The notes under the pieces were generated by a model. The model did no database searches, had not been told where the DNA came from, and was given only the letters and a program-made list of their open reading frames with translations. A DNA stretch of 64,000 bases. Origin: an uncultured Bacteroidales bacterium (GTDB lineage Bacteria; Bacteroidota; Bacteroidia; Bacteroidales; Paludibacteraceae). The translations under genes and the position numbers were made by a program. Below are positions 40,915 through 49,981 of this stretch, one piece after another; the first letter of the stretch is position 1; each line of letters starts with the position of its first letter. Location: positions 67,001-131,000 of the forward strand of contig UQNE01000003.1 in assembly GCA_900542355.1 (NCBI GenBank). The letters are read 5' to 3'.

Positions 40915-42021
40915 ATGAAAGTTGCTTATCTTTTAGGTTCGCTCAATCGGGGCGGCACAGAGACATTGCTTTTAGATGTGTTTCGTAGCGCAGATAAGGC
41001 ACCGTTCTCGTTTGTGGGGATTCATAGGAAGGGGGGGGCATATCGCGATGATTTCTATGCCACCCAACCTGTGTTTTTGCAGTGCGCACCTATGCACCAC
41101 AACATCTTGTCTTACATCAGACGCCTGCGTAACTGCTTGCAAGAGCAACAGGTAACCATCGTACACGCACAGCAGCATATCGATGCTTTGTATGCCAAGT
41201 TGGCAACATGGGGGACAGGTATCAAAGTGGTAGAGACATTCCATGGATATGACTATGGCACTACCTGTTGGGAGAAGATACTGATTCAACTCAGCATACG
41301 TTGGAGCGATGCCGTGTGCTTTGTGAGTAATGCGCAACGGCAGTATTATTTGCGCCACTACACATTTGGCAATCAAGAAAAGACGCATGTCATATACAAT
41401 GGTATAGACTTTTCCAAATTGGATGTTGTATCGGGACCACTTTGTGATTTGCCATCAAAAATCGCCCCCGCTTCGCGGGGAATGAAATTGGCAATGGTGG
41501 GGAACTTTGTGCGCGTCCGCGCACAAAGTTCGTTGTGTCAATTCCTGCTTCGTTTGGCGCAAGAGCATATTCCGTATGACTTCTATTTTGTAGGCAAATG
41601 TGATGAGAAAGAACCGTGGCGTTATGACCAATGTGTGCAATTCTGCCAAGATAACCATCTGGATATGGTTCATTTTTTGGGTAGCAGGAGCGATGTCCCG
41701 CAGATATTGCAACAATTGGATGCCTTTGTCTATGCCACCGACCATGATACCTTTGGCATAGCCGTAGTGGAGGCAATGGCGGCGGGAGTGCCCATGTTGG
41801 TGAACGACCACGAGGTGATGAAAGAGGTAACGCACAACGGAGAATGGGCCACACTGTATCGCACGGGCGATATGGAAGACTTGTGGCAACACTTCAGCAC
41901 GATGGCGCAAGACCCGGAGAGCGCAAAGCGGAAAGCCGAGGCAAATGCGCAGGTCGTAAGGCAACAGTATAGCATTGCACACCATTTGCAGCAACTATAC
42001 GATGTGTACAAGACGCTATAA
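40915..42021 (+). CDS. Glycosyltransferase family 4 with in-frame palindrome and G8 tract
   Basis: 368 residues, GT-B fold: KVAYLLGSLNRGGTETLLLD at the N-terminus, then KLAMVGNFV and YATDHDTFGIAVVEAMAAGVP with the EX7E-like pattern beginning at Asp/Thr. A G8 tract at 41031-41038 encodes RKGGA. A GC-rich hairpin (41466-41480) and a 30-bp near-perfect palindrome (41502-41531) lie where the C-terminal Rossmann domain begins and encode the unusual stretches APASRG and VRVRAQSSL. They keep the frame open. The gene may be subject to slippage or may carry an inserted repeat. Confidence 0.88.
   Translation: MKVAYLLGSLNRGGTETLLLDVFRSADKAPFSFVGIHRKGGAYRDDFYATQPVFLQCAPMHHNILSYIRRLRNCLQEQQVTIVHAQQHIDALYAKLATWGTGIKVVETFHGYDYGTTCWEKILIQLSIRWSDAVCFVSNAQRQYYLRHYTFGNQEKTHVIYNGIDFSKLDVVSGPLCDLPSKIAPASRGMKLAMVGNFVRVRAQSSLCQFLLRLAQEHIPYDFYFVGKCDEKEPWRYDQCVQFCQDNHLDMVHFLGSRSDVPQILQQLDAFVYATDHDTFGIAVVEAMAAGVPMLVNDHEVMKEVTHNGEWATLYRTGDMEDLWQHFSTMAQDPESAKRKAEANAQVVRQQYSIAHHLQQLYDVYKTL
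41031..41038 (+). repeat. G8 homopolymer tract in the GT4 gene
   Basis: Eight G in a row near codon 39. Loss or gain of one would abolish the enzyme. A candidate contingency tract. Confidence 0.9.
41466..41531. repeat. Hairpin and 30-bp palindrome within a coding sequence
   Basis: CCCCGC-TTC-GCGGGG at 41466-41480, then GAACTTTGTGCGCG, two central bases and its exact complement at 41502-41531. Both are translated in frame. Confidence 0.9.
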
Positions 42022-42111
42022 AAAGGTACAGGGCAATCACATACACCATTTGAACAATCATTTTTAGGACACCACAATACGATGTGAGTATTATCGGCCT
42101 ATGGTCGGGTT

Positions 42112-42197
42112 TGCTTAATCACCGCATAATCACCGCATAATCACCGCATAATCACCCCATAACAACCCGATATAGTCTCGATATGGTCTCGAGAAAG
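42112..42197 (-). repeat. AATCACCGCAT tandem repeat fused to a GATATGGTCTCGAG element
   Basis: Four units of about 10-11 bp (TAATCACCGCA, last TAATCACCCCA), then TAACAACCCGATATAGTCTCGATATGG-type sequence shown here in part. Read on the minus strand it joins the TCGAGACC family to the GGTGATTA family; 63715-63790 has the same combination. Confidence 0.75.
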
Positions 42198-42274
42198 GTG
42201 CGGTAAAGAAATGGTGGCGTGTGCGAATAAAATGCGCCGTTTTGTGCGGCGGTCGCAATAAATGTGCAGAACTA

Positions 42275-42305
42275 TTGCATATTTGCCTAAAAAACACTAT
42301 CTTTG
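42275..42305 (+). promoter_or_regulatory. Promoter of the GT39-like gene
   Basis: TTGC at 42275-42278 and TATCTTTG at 42298-42305, spacer 19 nt. It rules out the upstream ATG-less extension of the reading frame as a start. Confidence 0.75.
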
Positions 42306-42318
42306 TGCGCTGAAAGAA

Positions 42319-43788
42319 ATGCAGTATAAGTCGATACCGAATAAGATGCCCTTGGCGTTTGTGCCACGGAGCATAACGAATACAGCCATGCTGACATATA
42401 TGTTGGCATTGCTAGTGTGCAATGGGGTCTATATGCAGTATGCGCTGACTTGGTATTGGTGGTTGTTTGGTGCGGTGGAGGTATGCGGGTTCTTCTATTT
42501 TTCTAACTATTGTACGAAGACATGGGCGCGGCTCTCGCCTAAAACATTTGCAAAGCGGCTGTTCGGCACAGCCTTGGTGATACGCGTGGTGTATGTGCTG
42601 TTCTCCTATTGGTTCTATATTACGATGACCGGGTCTCCGTTTGAGTTCGACCCCGGTGATGTGGGGTTTTACAATGAGATGGGGCGATATGGGGCGAGCC
42701 TCTTGCGGGAAGGCAATTGGAACCTGTTGCCCGCTTTTGTGAAGTATTCAGGTGCAGCCTATTCGGATATGGGATACCCGTTGTACTTGTCTTTTGTGTA
42801 TTGGTTGACGGGGGACAGCATACTAATGGCGCGTCTTATCAAGGCAATATGGAGCGCATGGACGGCATTGCTGATATACAAGTTGGCAGCGCGTAACTTC
42901 GGCGAGAGTATGGCACGCATGGCCGGGGTGATGTGTATGCTGATGCCGAACTTGATATTCTATTGCGGTATACACCTGAAAGAGGTGGAGATGGTATTCT
43001 TAGCCGTATTGTTTGCTGAGCGGGCGGACTATATTTTGCGCAAAGGCAAACTGACTTTTGGACCAACGGCAGGACTGATGCTGATAGCCGGGGTATTGTT
43101 TATGTTCCGTACCGCTTTAGCGGCGGTGTTGATACTGGCTTTTCTGTGTGCGCTGCTGCTCAGTAGTGACCGTGTAGTGGGGTGGGGCAGGCGCATACTG
43201 CTGATTGGTATTGCATCGGTGTTCGTGGGGGCGATGATGCTGAATAACACCGGTTTTGGTAACGATGTGCGCGAGATTTGGAAGACGGGAGCATCGGAGC
43301 AGAAAGGCAATATGGCATGGCGTTCGCAGCGAAAAGATGCCACAGGTACAACGCAGAAATTTGCCAAGTATGCAGGGGCGACGGTGTTCGCTCCGATGAT
43401 CTTTACGATACCTTTCCCGACGATGACAGAGACACCCGGGCAGGAGAATCAAAAGATGATACACGGCGGTAACTTTGTGAAGAATATCACCTCATTCTTC
43501 ACCATATTGTCGATGTTTATTTTGCTATTCAGCGGCGATTGGCGCAAACATGTGCTGCCGATAGCCATCTTGTGCGGTTATTTGGTGGTGCTGGTGTTCT
43601 CCAACTTCGCCCAATCGGAGCGTTTCCACTTGCCGACTGTGCCATTTGCCATGATGTTTGCCGCCTACGGGATATCGTATATGCGCAATCCGAAATATAA
43701 GAGGTGGTTTCAAATATGGTGTGTGGTGATGTTTGTTGCCGCTATCGCTTGGAACTGGTTTAAACTCGCCGGACGCGGGATGATATAG
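42319..43788 (+). CDS. GT-C-type membrane protein (GT39/PMT-like)
   Basis: About 489 residues with some ten membrane helices. The start is taken at 42319 (MQYKSIPNKMP) because the promoter lies just upstream; 42346 is an alternative. The first extracytoplasmic loop has FEFDPGDVGFYNEMG, which fits the acidic motif of GT-C enzymes using polyprenyl-phosphate sugars. The region IHLKEVEMVFLAVLF resembles the conserved loop of GT39-like proteins. It would act on the periplasmic face. Polymerase (Wzy) or flippase roles are less likely but cannot be excluded. It ends 56 bp before gmd. Confidence 0.75.
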   Translation: MQYKSIPNKMPLAFVPRSITNTAMLTYMLALLVCNGVYMQYALTWYWWLFGAVEVCGFFYFSNYCTKTWARLSPKTFAKRLFGTALVIRVVYVLFSYWFYITMTGSPFEFDPGDVGFYNEMGRYGASLLREGNWNLLPAFVKYSGAAYSDMGYPLYLSFVYWLTGDSILMARLIKAIWSAWTALLIYKLAARNFGESMARMAGVMCMLMPNLIFYCGIHLKEVEMVFLAVLFAERADYILRKGKLTFGPTAGLMLIAGVLFMFRTALAAVLILAFLCALLLSSDRVVGWGRRILLIGIASVFVGAMMLNNTGFGNDVREIWKTGASEQKGNMAWRSQRKDATGTTQKFAKYAGATVFAPMIFTIPFPTMTETPGQENQKMIHGGNFVKNITSFFTILSMFILLFSGDWRKHVLPIAILCGYLVVLVFSNFAQSERFHLPTVPFAMMFAAYGISYMRNPKYKRWFQIWCVVMFVAAIAWNWFKLAGRGMI

Positions 43789-43844
43789 GGGCGTTTGTGC
43801 GGAGTGATTTACTTGGTTTGAGAAAAATACGCAATATATAAAAC

Positions 43845-44948
43845 ATGAAAACAGCGTTAATCACAGGTGTTACGGGGCAGGACGGGTCGTATCTGAGCGA
43901 GTTCCTGCTAGAGAAAGGGTATGATGTGCATGGTATCATACGCCGCAGTTCGGTGGATTACAGAGAGCGTATTGCCCACCTCGAGGGGAAACCGCATTTC
44001 CACTTGCACTATGGCGATATGTCCGACTCGATGGGACTGATACAGGTCATCGGCAAGGTGCGTCCCGATGAGATATACAACCTTGCCGCACAATCGCATG
44101 TGCAGGTTAGTTTCGATTCGCCGGAGTTCACCGCCGACATCGATGCCACGGGTGTGCTGCGTGTATTGGAGGCAGTGCGTGCTTGCGGATTGGCAGGCAG
44201 TTGCCGTATCTACCAAGCGTCCACCTCGGAGTTGTATGGCAAGGTGGAGGAGGTGCCGCAGAATGAGAATACGCCTTTCCACCCCTATTCGCCCTATGCT
44301 GTGGCGAAACTTTATGGCTATTGGATTGTCAAGGAGTACCGCGAGGCATATAATATGTTTTGCTGCTCGGGGATATTGTTCAACCACGAGTCGGAGCGGC
44401 GCGGGGAGACCTTCGTAACGCGTAAGATAACGCTTGCGGCAGCGCGTATTGCGCAGGGCAAGCAGGAGCGGCTCTACCTTGGTAACCTGTCGTCGTTGCG
44501 CGATTGGGGGTATGCCAAGGACTATGTGGAGTGTATGTGGCTGATTCTCCAGCACCACCAGCCGGAGGACTTTGTCATCGCTACGGGCGTGCAACACTCG
44601 GTGCGTGAGTTCTGCGATTTGGCATTCCGCGAGGTGGGTATCACCCTGCGTTTTGAGGGCGAGGGGCAGGATGAGAAAGGTATCTGCGTGGCAGGACCGG
44701 CGCACTTGGTTGGCAAGACGATAGTGGAGGTGTCGCCCGATTTCTACCGCCCGACCGATGTGGTGAACCTCTGGGGCGACCCGACGAAAGCCAAGGCAGA
44801 GTTGGGGTGGAATCCGAATAAGACGACCTTTGAGGAACTGGTGCGCCTGATGGCGCGGTCGGATATGAAGAAAGTGGCAGTTGACCACGCTGCCGAGCAA
44901 GCACGAACCAACCTCGCCGAGTATCTTGAGAAGGGAATTGTGAAGTAG
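43845..44948 (+). CDS. gmd: GDP-mannose 4,6-dehydratase
   Basis: 367 residues of the short-chain dehydrogenase fold. NADP-binding loop TGVTGQDGSYLSE (residues 7-19), ISTS-like active-site segment QASTSELYGKVEEVPQNE and YxxxK in PYAVAKLYGYW. It converts GDP-mannose to GDP-4-keto-6-deoxymannose, the first step towards GDP-L-fucose. The second enzyme, fcl, is 5 kb downstream, separated by two non-glycan genes. GC-rich like the chromosome. The call is secure. Confidence 0.96.
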   Translation: MKTALITGVTGQDGSYLSEFLLEKGYDVHGIIRRSSVDYRERIAHLEGKPHFHLHYGDMSDSMGLIQVIGKVRPDEIYNLAAQSHVQVSFDSPEFTADIDATGVLRVLEAVRACGLAGSCRIYQASTSELYGKVEEVPQNENTPFHPYSPYAVAKLYGYWIVKEYREAYNMFCCSGILFNHESERRGETFVTRKITLAAARIAQGKQERLYLGNLSSLRDWGYAKDYVECMWLILQHHQPEDFVIATGVQHSVREFCDLAFREVGITLRFEGEGQDEKGICVAGPAHLVGKTIVEVSPDFYRPTDVVNLWGDPTKAKAELGWNPNKTTFEELVRLMARSDMKKVAVDHAAEQARTNLAEYLEKGIVK

Positions 44949-44959
44949 GACACGAGTGT

Positions 44960-45062
44960 TTTTTATGTTCCGAATGCAGCGAATGTAGAGAATATGTTTT
45001 TATGTCCCGAATGCAGCGAATGTAGAGAATATGTTTTTTATGTCCCGAATGGAACGAATGTA
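44960..45062 (+). repeat. Three tandem copies of a 37-38-bp unit with GTCCCGAATGCAGCGAATG
   Basis: Copies begin near 44963, 45000 and 45038, each TTATGTYCCGAATG followed by a GCGAATGTAGAGAATATG part; the third is truncated. Inverted relatives lie at 45484-45507 and 58152-58212. Confidence 0.9.
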
Positions 45063-45076
45063 ATTATTGAAAGACT

Positions 45077-45514
45077 ATGGCGTATTTATATCCTATGGAG
45101 TCTAAGGTGTTAATGCGAATCGCGATCCAATTACATAATGAATTGGGGCGTGGATTCAAAGAAAAAGTGTATCAAGATGCTTTTGAAGTGTTGCTCAAAG
45201 AGAATAAAATTCCATACGAGCGCGAAAAGCATATTTCGATGATATTTCACGGCGAAAAATTGGAACATGATTTCTTTTATGATTTTCTCTGCTACGGGAA
45301 GATTGGAGTAGAACTGAAAGCATTGAACGAACTATTGGGCGAACATGAGTCTCAAATCATAAATTATTTGCATGTGAGTGAGCAGCAATTAGGATTGTTA
45401 CTGAATTTCGGGAGGGATAAACTGGAATATAAGTGGTTTCCCAATCGTCCTAACTATGGTAGGCAAGAGGAAAATCGAACATTCTCTACATTCGGGACAA
45501 ATAAAAGTCTTTAA
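45077..45514 (+). CDS. GxxExxY-family protein
   Basis: 145 residues with the family signature GRGFKEKVYQDAF (Gly-x-x-x-Glu/Lys context, about 24-36), HDFFYDFLCYGKIGVELKA and a closing LNFGRDKLEYKWF. GxxExxY proteins are common in Bacteroidota and thought to be related to PD-(D/E)XK nucleases, but their function is not established. The last dozen residues (RTFSTFGTNKSL) are encoded by an inverted copy of the GTCCCGAATG repeat found just upstream, so the tail is probably not ancestral. Inserted between gmd and the SNF2 gene. Confidence 0.85.
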   Translation: MAYLYPMESKVLMRIAIQLHNELGRGFKEKVYQDAFEVLLKENKIPYEREKHISMIFHGEKLEHDFFYDFLCYGKIGVELKALNELLGEHESQIINYLHVSEQQLGLLLNFGRDKLEYKWFPNRPNYGRQEENRTFSTFGTNKSL

Positions 45515-45597
45515 CTGCTTGGGGTGTGCAAAATTTGCACATACCAAGACTGTGAAAGTGGCGGTGAATCTGATAAATCAAGATAATCAATAACTAA

Positions 45598-48500
45598 ATG
45601 AAAGTCAGCATTTTTGAGGAGCAAATAGACCCGGTGATTCTTCGTCGCGGAAAGGAGTATTGGAAAGAGGGGAGAGTGGAGATGGCAGTGGCGAAAGATA
45701 ACTATTATCGTGCTGTCGTCCATGGAACGCTAGATTATACAACCATAGTGGAAACCAAAGAAGATGAGGTTGTATCCACCAGTTGCAATTGCCCTTATGG
45801 AGATGACTGTAAGCATGTAGCGGCCTTGTTGTACGAGATACGCAACAGACGCCAAAACTCGGGACAGACGACCGTTGTACAAGAAAGCAAGACTTCTACT
45901 AAGCCTGTCAAAAAGAACAATAAACCATCTATGACCGAGAAAATTAGTTTTCAAGGTACTGAGATGACGGAGAAAGAGTTGTTCTATCTTTGCTATTTGG
46001 CTTATGCTAACTATGCGTATAAGGATCTTCATGGTAAGGTTTCTCTTCCCGATTATGATTTTCATTTTGCATACATAGAAGAGGGTAGGTTTATTAGCCA
46101 TCTGAAGCGAACCGGGTGGGTAGATGAGGATTTTGGCGAGTTCTATTATCGGAGATATAACGATGTGGTTGTGGTTGATAAAGTGCTGCTTGTGCTGCGT
46201 GAGTTGGTAGAAAATCACACCGATTGGCTGCAATGTTTCAGAGGTATGCCCGACATTCAAACTCCGCTGATAGCATGTGCGCTTCAAATAGCAGAGGTGC
46301 TGTCGGGTAAGCGCGAGCATATTGATGACCAATGGCAGCAACCTTTTGAAAATATACGAGATTGTGATCAACTGGTGCATATCTGTTACCCGTTATTAAA
46401 AAGCGAAAAGCCTGACCGATTGTGTGTAGCACTGCCCGTATGGATGCAGCCAACGCTCATATTACTATTGTTGCAGAAGGCACTCTTTGATGAAGATATG
46501 GCATTGCTCATGAAAGCAGGAAAACTGATAGATGTACTCAAACGCCCCGACACAATATGGTCTTCGGTTTGGCAGACCTATCGAATGCTTATGTTTTATG
46601 CCACCGGCACATTGCTACCATTGCCTTCTTCCGATGAGATGGTATATTCTTCTTATTATGTGGAAGCGGTGCAGAGCCTCTATCAAGACCAATTAGACGA
46701 GTCGATACAGTTGTTTCAGCAAGGCCTCAAGCAGGCTAAGATGAAGGGCGTTTGGAAAGTTATACCGAACGATGCAATTAGTTGTTTGATGTATGTGATT
46801 GCATTGGGACGAAGGCATAGCGATAGTGATATAGAACTCTTGCGCTATATTGCCGGTAAGAGCAAATCTGCGGAAACGAGTTATCTTCGCTCGGTATTTG
46901 CCTTGGCGGAGTTTTTCCAATCGTCCACGCAGCCAAAGAATGCCGATTTGCTAAAGAAAGAATCACACGATTCTAGTTGCACTGTTAATCGTTCGATAGC
47001 AAGCATTTTGTTGTGTTTTTTTGGACAGAAAGATTCGTATCAACGGAAATTACGAACCCCGCAGTTTGCCATCTTGCAGTGCGAATGGGCTTGCTCTACC
47101 CCTAATACAAAGACTAATTTCCCTTACACATCGGCATTGGCAAAAGTGGAGATGCGCCCGGAGTGGGAAGTAGAGTTGGAAGACTTGATTAGAGAATACT
47201 CCCCTCGTACCGCTTCGAAGGAAACGACGCAAAGCAACACGCGTTTATGCTATATTGTGCAGGATAACTATAACGATATATGGGAGGTACGCGAACAAAA
47301 TCGACTAAAAAATGGGAAGTGGGGAAAAGGAAAAAAACTGAGTGCCATACGCTATAACCCACGGTCGAATGTAATGGATGATGTCGATTTGGCTATCTAT
47401 AAAGCATGGAGCACTACAAGTGAATCGAGGTATAGAGGTTTTCCGTCGCTAGAGTTTATTCTCCCATTTCTGAATGGGACAACGGATAAGTTGTATCGCC
47501 AGAAATATCTGGATTTTGAACCTATTGCGGTGCGGGAAGAAAAACTATTTGTATATACTGAGCGTGAAGGCGACAATATCGTATTTAGATATAGTATTGC
47601 CGCAACTCGTATAAGGATATATGATAATCTATGGCTCAATGATTCTAATCCCCGCGAGTGGGTCTATTATCCGATGAATGAAAAGTCGCAGGCCTTGTTG
47701 CACCGTTTACTCAAACTCGGAAAAGTCCCCTCGAAGGCTGCACCATTGCTCAAAGACCTCTTTGAGGCAATAGGCGGGCAGATAGAAGTGCATTCGGATG
47801 TGGGGGGCACTACAACAGATATAGAGCAGGCCAAAGGTCAGACACAACTGACCCTGCGTATCACGCCGCAGGGCGATGACTATCGTTGCGAGGTGTGTGT
47901 CTATCCTCTGCCCGGCGGTAAACTTTCGTTTTTCCCGGGTGAAGGTAATATCCCGATATTCTACGATATGCGTGCCGAGGTGCGTGTGTGCGTAACGCGC
48001 AGTCTGAGCGGGGAGAAAAGTGCATTGCGAAAACTGAATGCGCTGCTAACGGAACATACACATTGTGAGCGCTTTAAGCAGTCTATGCCGCAACAAGATA
48101 TTACCTCTGTGGAACTGCTTGACTTGCTGGAGTTGGCAAGCGAGAACGAAAGTCTGTTTGCTATAGAATGGCCGGAGGGCAAACGCTTGAATACTTATCA
48201 GGCGAACGCCGATTCGTGGAAGATTGTGGCTCGGCAGCAGGGTGGTTGGTTCGATATAGAGGGGGAGATACCGCTGTCTGATGAGCATATCTTGACTATG
48301 GCGCAACTGCTATCGTTGTTGCGTGAGCGTCAGGGCAACTATATCCGCTTGTCGGCAACCGATTATGTACGCTTGAGCGATGGCCTGCGCCGTCAGTTGG
48401 AGCGTATCGACTCGGTGGCACAGACCCGCGGAAACAAAGTGGAGGTGCCGGAGTTGGCAATGACTGTATTGGGCAGCGCGTTGCAGGGCGAGATGGATAT

Positions 48501-49953
48501 AGAAGAACCCGAATCGCTTATACAGATGCGCAAGCGTATCCGCGAGAGTGAAAAGGCTAATTTTGCGGTGCCCGATCGTTTGAATGCCACTCTGCGCGAC
48601 TACCAAGTGGAGGGGTATGAATGGATGATGCGTCTGCTGCATTGGGGCGCAGGGGCTTGCTTGGCAGACGATATGGGTTTGGGTAAGACTGTGCAGACGA
48701 TAGCCGTGCTGTTGGCTTATGCTGATAGTGGTGCGCAGATGGTGGTGGCTCCGGCTTCGGTGGTAGGCAATTGGCAACGGGAGATAGCGCGGTTCGCTCC
48801 TTCGCTCAATACGGTGGTGCTCAACGACCTCTTTGCCGATGGGCGCAAATCGTGTATAGAGCATCTGCAAGCCGGCGACATCTTGATTCTTACTTATGGT
48901 CTGCTTGTCTTTGAGCGTGAGTCGCTTACCGAGCGTGCGTGGACGACGATTGTCTTGGATGAGGCGCACACTATTAAAAACAAAGAGACTAAATCGTCGG
49001 CAGCGGCGATGCAACTGCATACCGACAATCGCATTATTCTGACGGGTACGCCTATCCAAAACCACTTGGGCGAACTATGGAATCTGATGCAGTTTATCAA
49101 CCCCGGTTTGCTGGGATCGTATGACCATTTTACGGAGCGTTTTGTCAATCCTATCGTTGCAGGAATGGAGGAACCAAAGTTGCAACTGAAGCGGCTGATT
49201 GCTCCGTTCACTTTGCGCCGAACCAAACAAGAGGTAGCGCGTGAGTTGCCCGACAAGACGGAGATTCAAGTGCCTGTTGTGTTGTCGGACGATGAGATGG
49301 CGGTCTATGAGGTGCTACGCCGAGAGGCTAAAGAGGAGATAGAGGGTTCTACAACGGTGAGTGTGAGTGTGTTAGCATTGATTACCAAGTTGCGTGAGGC
49401 GGCATGTTCTGCGTCGTTGGTGGAGAAAAAGTGGAATGGCGAGTGTAGTAAGTTGGATGCCTTGATGGACAAACTGCAACCGATGGTAGAACAGGGTAAT
49501 AGGGTGCTGATATTCAGTCAATTTACATCCTTCCTAAAGATGGCAGAAAACAAGATAGAGCAAGCGGGGATAACCGATTTGTTCTATTTAGACGGCAGTA
49601 CGCCTATCAAAACACGCCAACGAATGGTAGAGGATTTCCAAAAGGGTAAAGGGAGTGTGTTCTTGATTTCGCTCAAAGCGGGCGGATTGGGATTGAACTT
49701 GACTGGGGCTAACTATGTGATCCACCTCGACCCATGGTGGAACCCCGCTATTGAGCAACAGGCTACCGACCGGGCGTATCGTATAGGGCAACAACAGAAA
49801 GTTACGGTCTATCATCTGATAGCCGAGCATACAATCGAGGAGAAAATCGTGCGTTTGCACCAAACTAAGCAGTCGCTTGCCGACTCGCTGTTAGAGGGAA
49901 CGAATATGTCGCATAAACTGACGGCGAAAGACCTGCTGGAACTATTGGGCTAA
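45598..49953 (+). CDS. SWIM zinc-finger SNF2-family helicase
   Basis: 1451 residues. N-terminal SWIM motif SCNCPYGDDCKHVAAL (about 61-76; Cys-x-Cys, Cys-x-His). A long middle part of unknown fold follows. The SNF2 ATPase starts near residue 1000: DDMGLGKTVQT (Walker A), LDEAHTIKNKETKSS (DEAH box), ILTGTPIQNHLGELW, then the second RecA-like domain with LISLKAGGLGLNLTGA and QATDRAYRIGQQQ. Such proteins remodel or translocate on DNA, and bacterial members are linked to transcription recovery or defence. It is not a glycan gene; it sits between gmd and fcl and has no nuclease domain visible. Confidence 0.92.
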   Translation: MKVSIFEEQIDPVILRRGKEYWKEGRVEMAVAKDNYYRAVVHGTLDYTTIVETKEDEVVSTSCNCPYGDDCKHVAALLYEIRNRRQNSGQTTVVQESKTSTKPVKKNNKPSMTEKISFQGTEMTEKELFYLCYLAYANYAYKDLHGKVSLPDYDFHFAYIEEGRFISHLKRTGWVDEDFGEFYYRRYNDVVVVDKVLLVLRELVENHTDWLQCFRGMPDIQTPLIACALQIAEVLSGKREHIDDQWQQPFENIRDCDQLVHICYPLLKSEKPDRLCVALPVWMQPTLILLLLQKALFDEDMALLMKAGKLIDVLKRPDTIWSSVWQTYRMLMFYATGTLLPLPSSDEMVYSSYYVEAVQSLYQDQLDESIQLFQQGLKQAKMKGVWKVIPNDAISCLMYVIALGRRHSDSDIELLRYIAGKSKSAETSYLRSVFALAEFFQSSTQPKNADLLKKESHDSSCTVNRSIASILLCFFGQKDSYQRKLRTPQFAILQCEWACSTPNTKTNFPYTSALAKVEMRPEWEVELEDLIREYSPRTASKETTQSNTRLCYIVQDNYNDIWEVREQNRLKNGKWGKGKKLSAIRYNPRSNVMDDVDLAIYKAWSTTSESRYRGFPSLEFILPFLNGTTDKLYRQKYLDFEPIAVREEKLFVYTEREGDNIVFRYSIAATRIRIYDNLWLNDSNPREWVYYPMNEKSQALLHRLLKLGKVPSKAAPLLKDLFEAIGGQIEVHSDVGGTTTDIEQAKGQTQLTLRITPQGDDYRCEVCVYPLPGGKLSFFPGEGNIPIFYDMRAEVRVCVTRSLSGEKSALRKLNALLTEHTHCERFKQSMPQQDITSVELLDLLELASENESLFAIEWPEGKRLNTYQANADSWKIVARQQGGWFDIEGEIPLSDEHILTMAQLLSLLRERQGNYIRLSATDYVRLSDGLRRQLERIDSVAQTRGNKVEVPELAMTVLGSALQGEMDIEEPESLIQMRKRIRESEKANFAVPDRLNATLRDYQVEGYEWMMRLLHWGAGACLADDMGLGKTVQTIAVLLAYADSGAQMVVAPASVVGNWQREIARFAPSLNTVVLNDLFADGRKSCIEHLQAGDILILTYGLLVFERESLTERAWTTIVLDEAHTIKNKETKSSAAAMQLHTDNRIILTGTPIQNHLGELWNLMQFINPGLLGSYDHFTERFVNPIVAGMEEPKLQLKRLIAPFTLRRTKQEVARELPDKTEIQVPVVLSDDEMAVYEVLRREAKEEIEGSTTVSVSVLALITKLREAACSASLVEKKWNGECSKLDALMDKLQPMVEQGNRVLIFSQFTSFLKMAENKIEQAGITDLFYLDGSTPIKTRQRMVEDFQKGKGSVFLISLKAGGLGLNLTGANYVIHLDPWWNPAIEQQATDRAYRIGQQQKVTVYHLIAEHTIEEKIVRLHQTKQSLADSLLEGTNMSHKLTAKDLLELLG

Positions 49954-49981
49954 TCAATTTGAAAAAATAAGGATTGTTTCT

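Noticed and set aside
43908..44900. Long open frame on the minus strand opposite gmd
   Set aside because: Exact antisense of a well-supported gene in GC-rich DNA. Its residues are His/Arg/Leu-rich without motifs.
44960..45062. CRISPR array
   Set aside because: Three units with no unique spacers between them. It is a plain tandem repeat.
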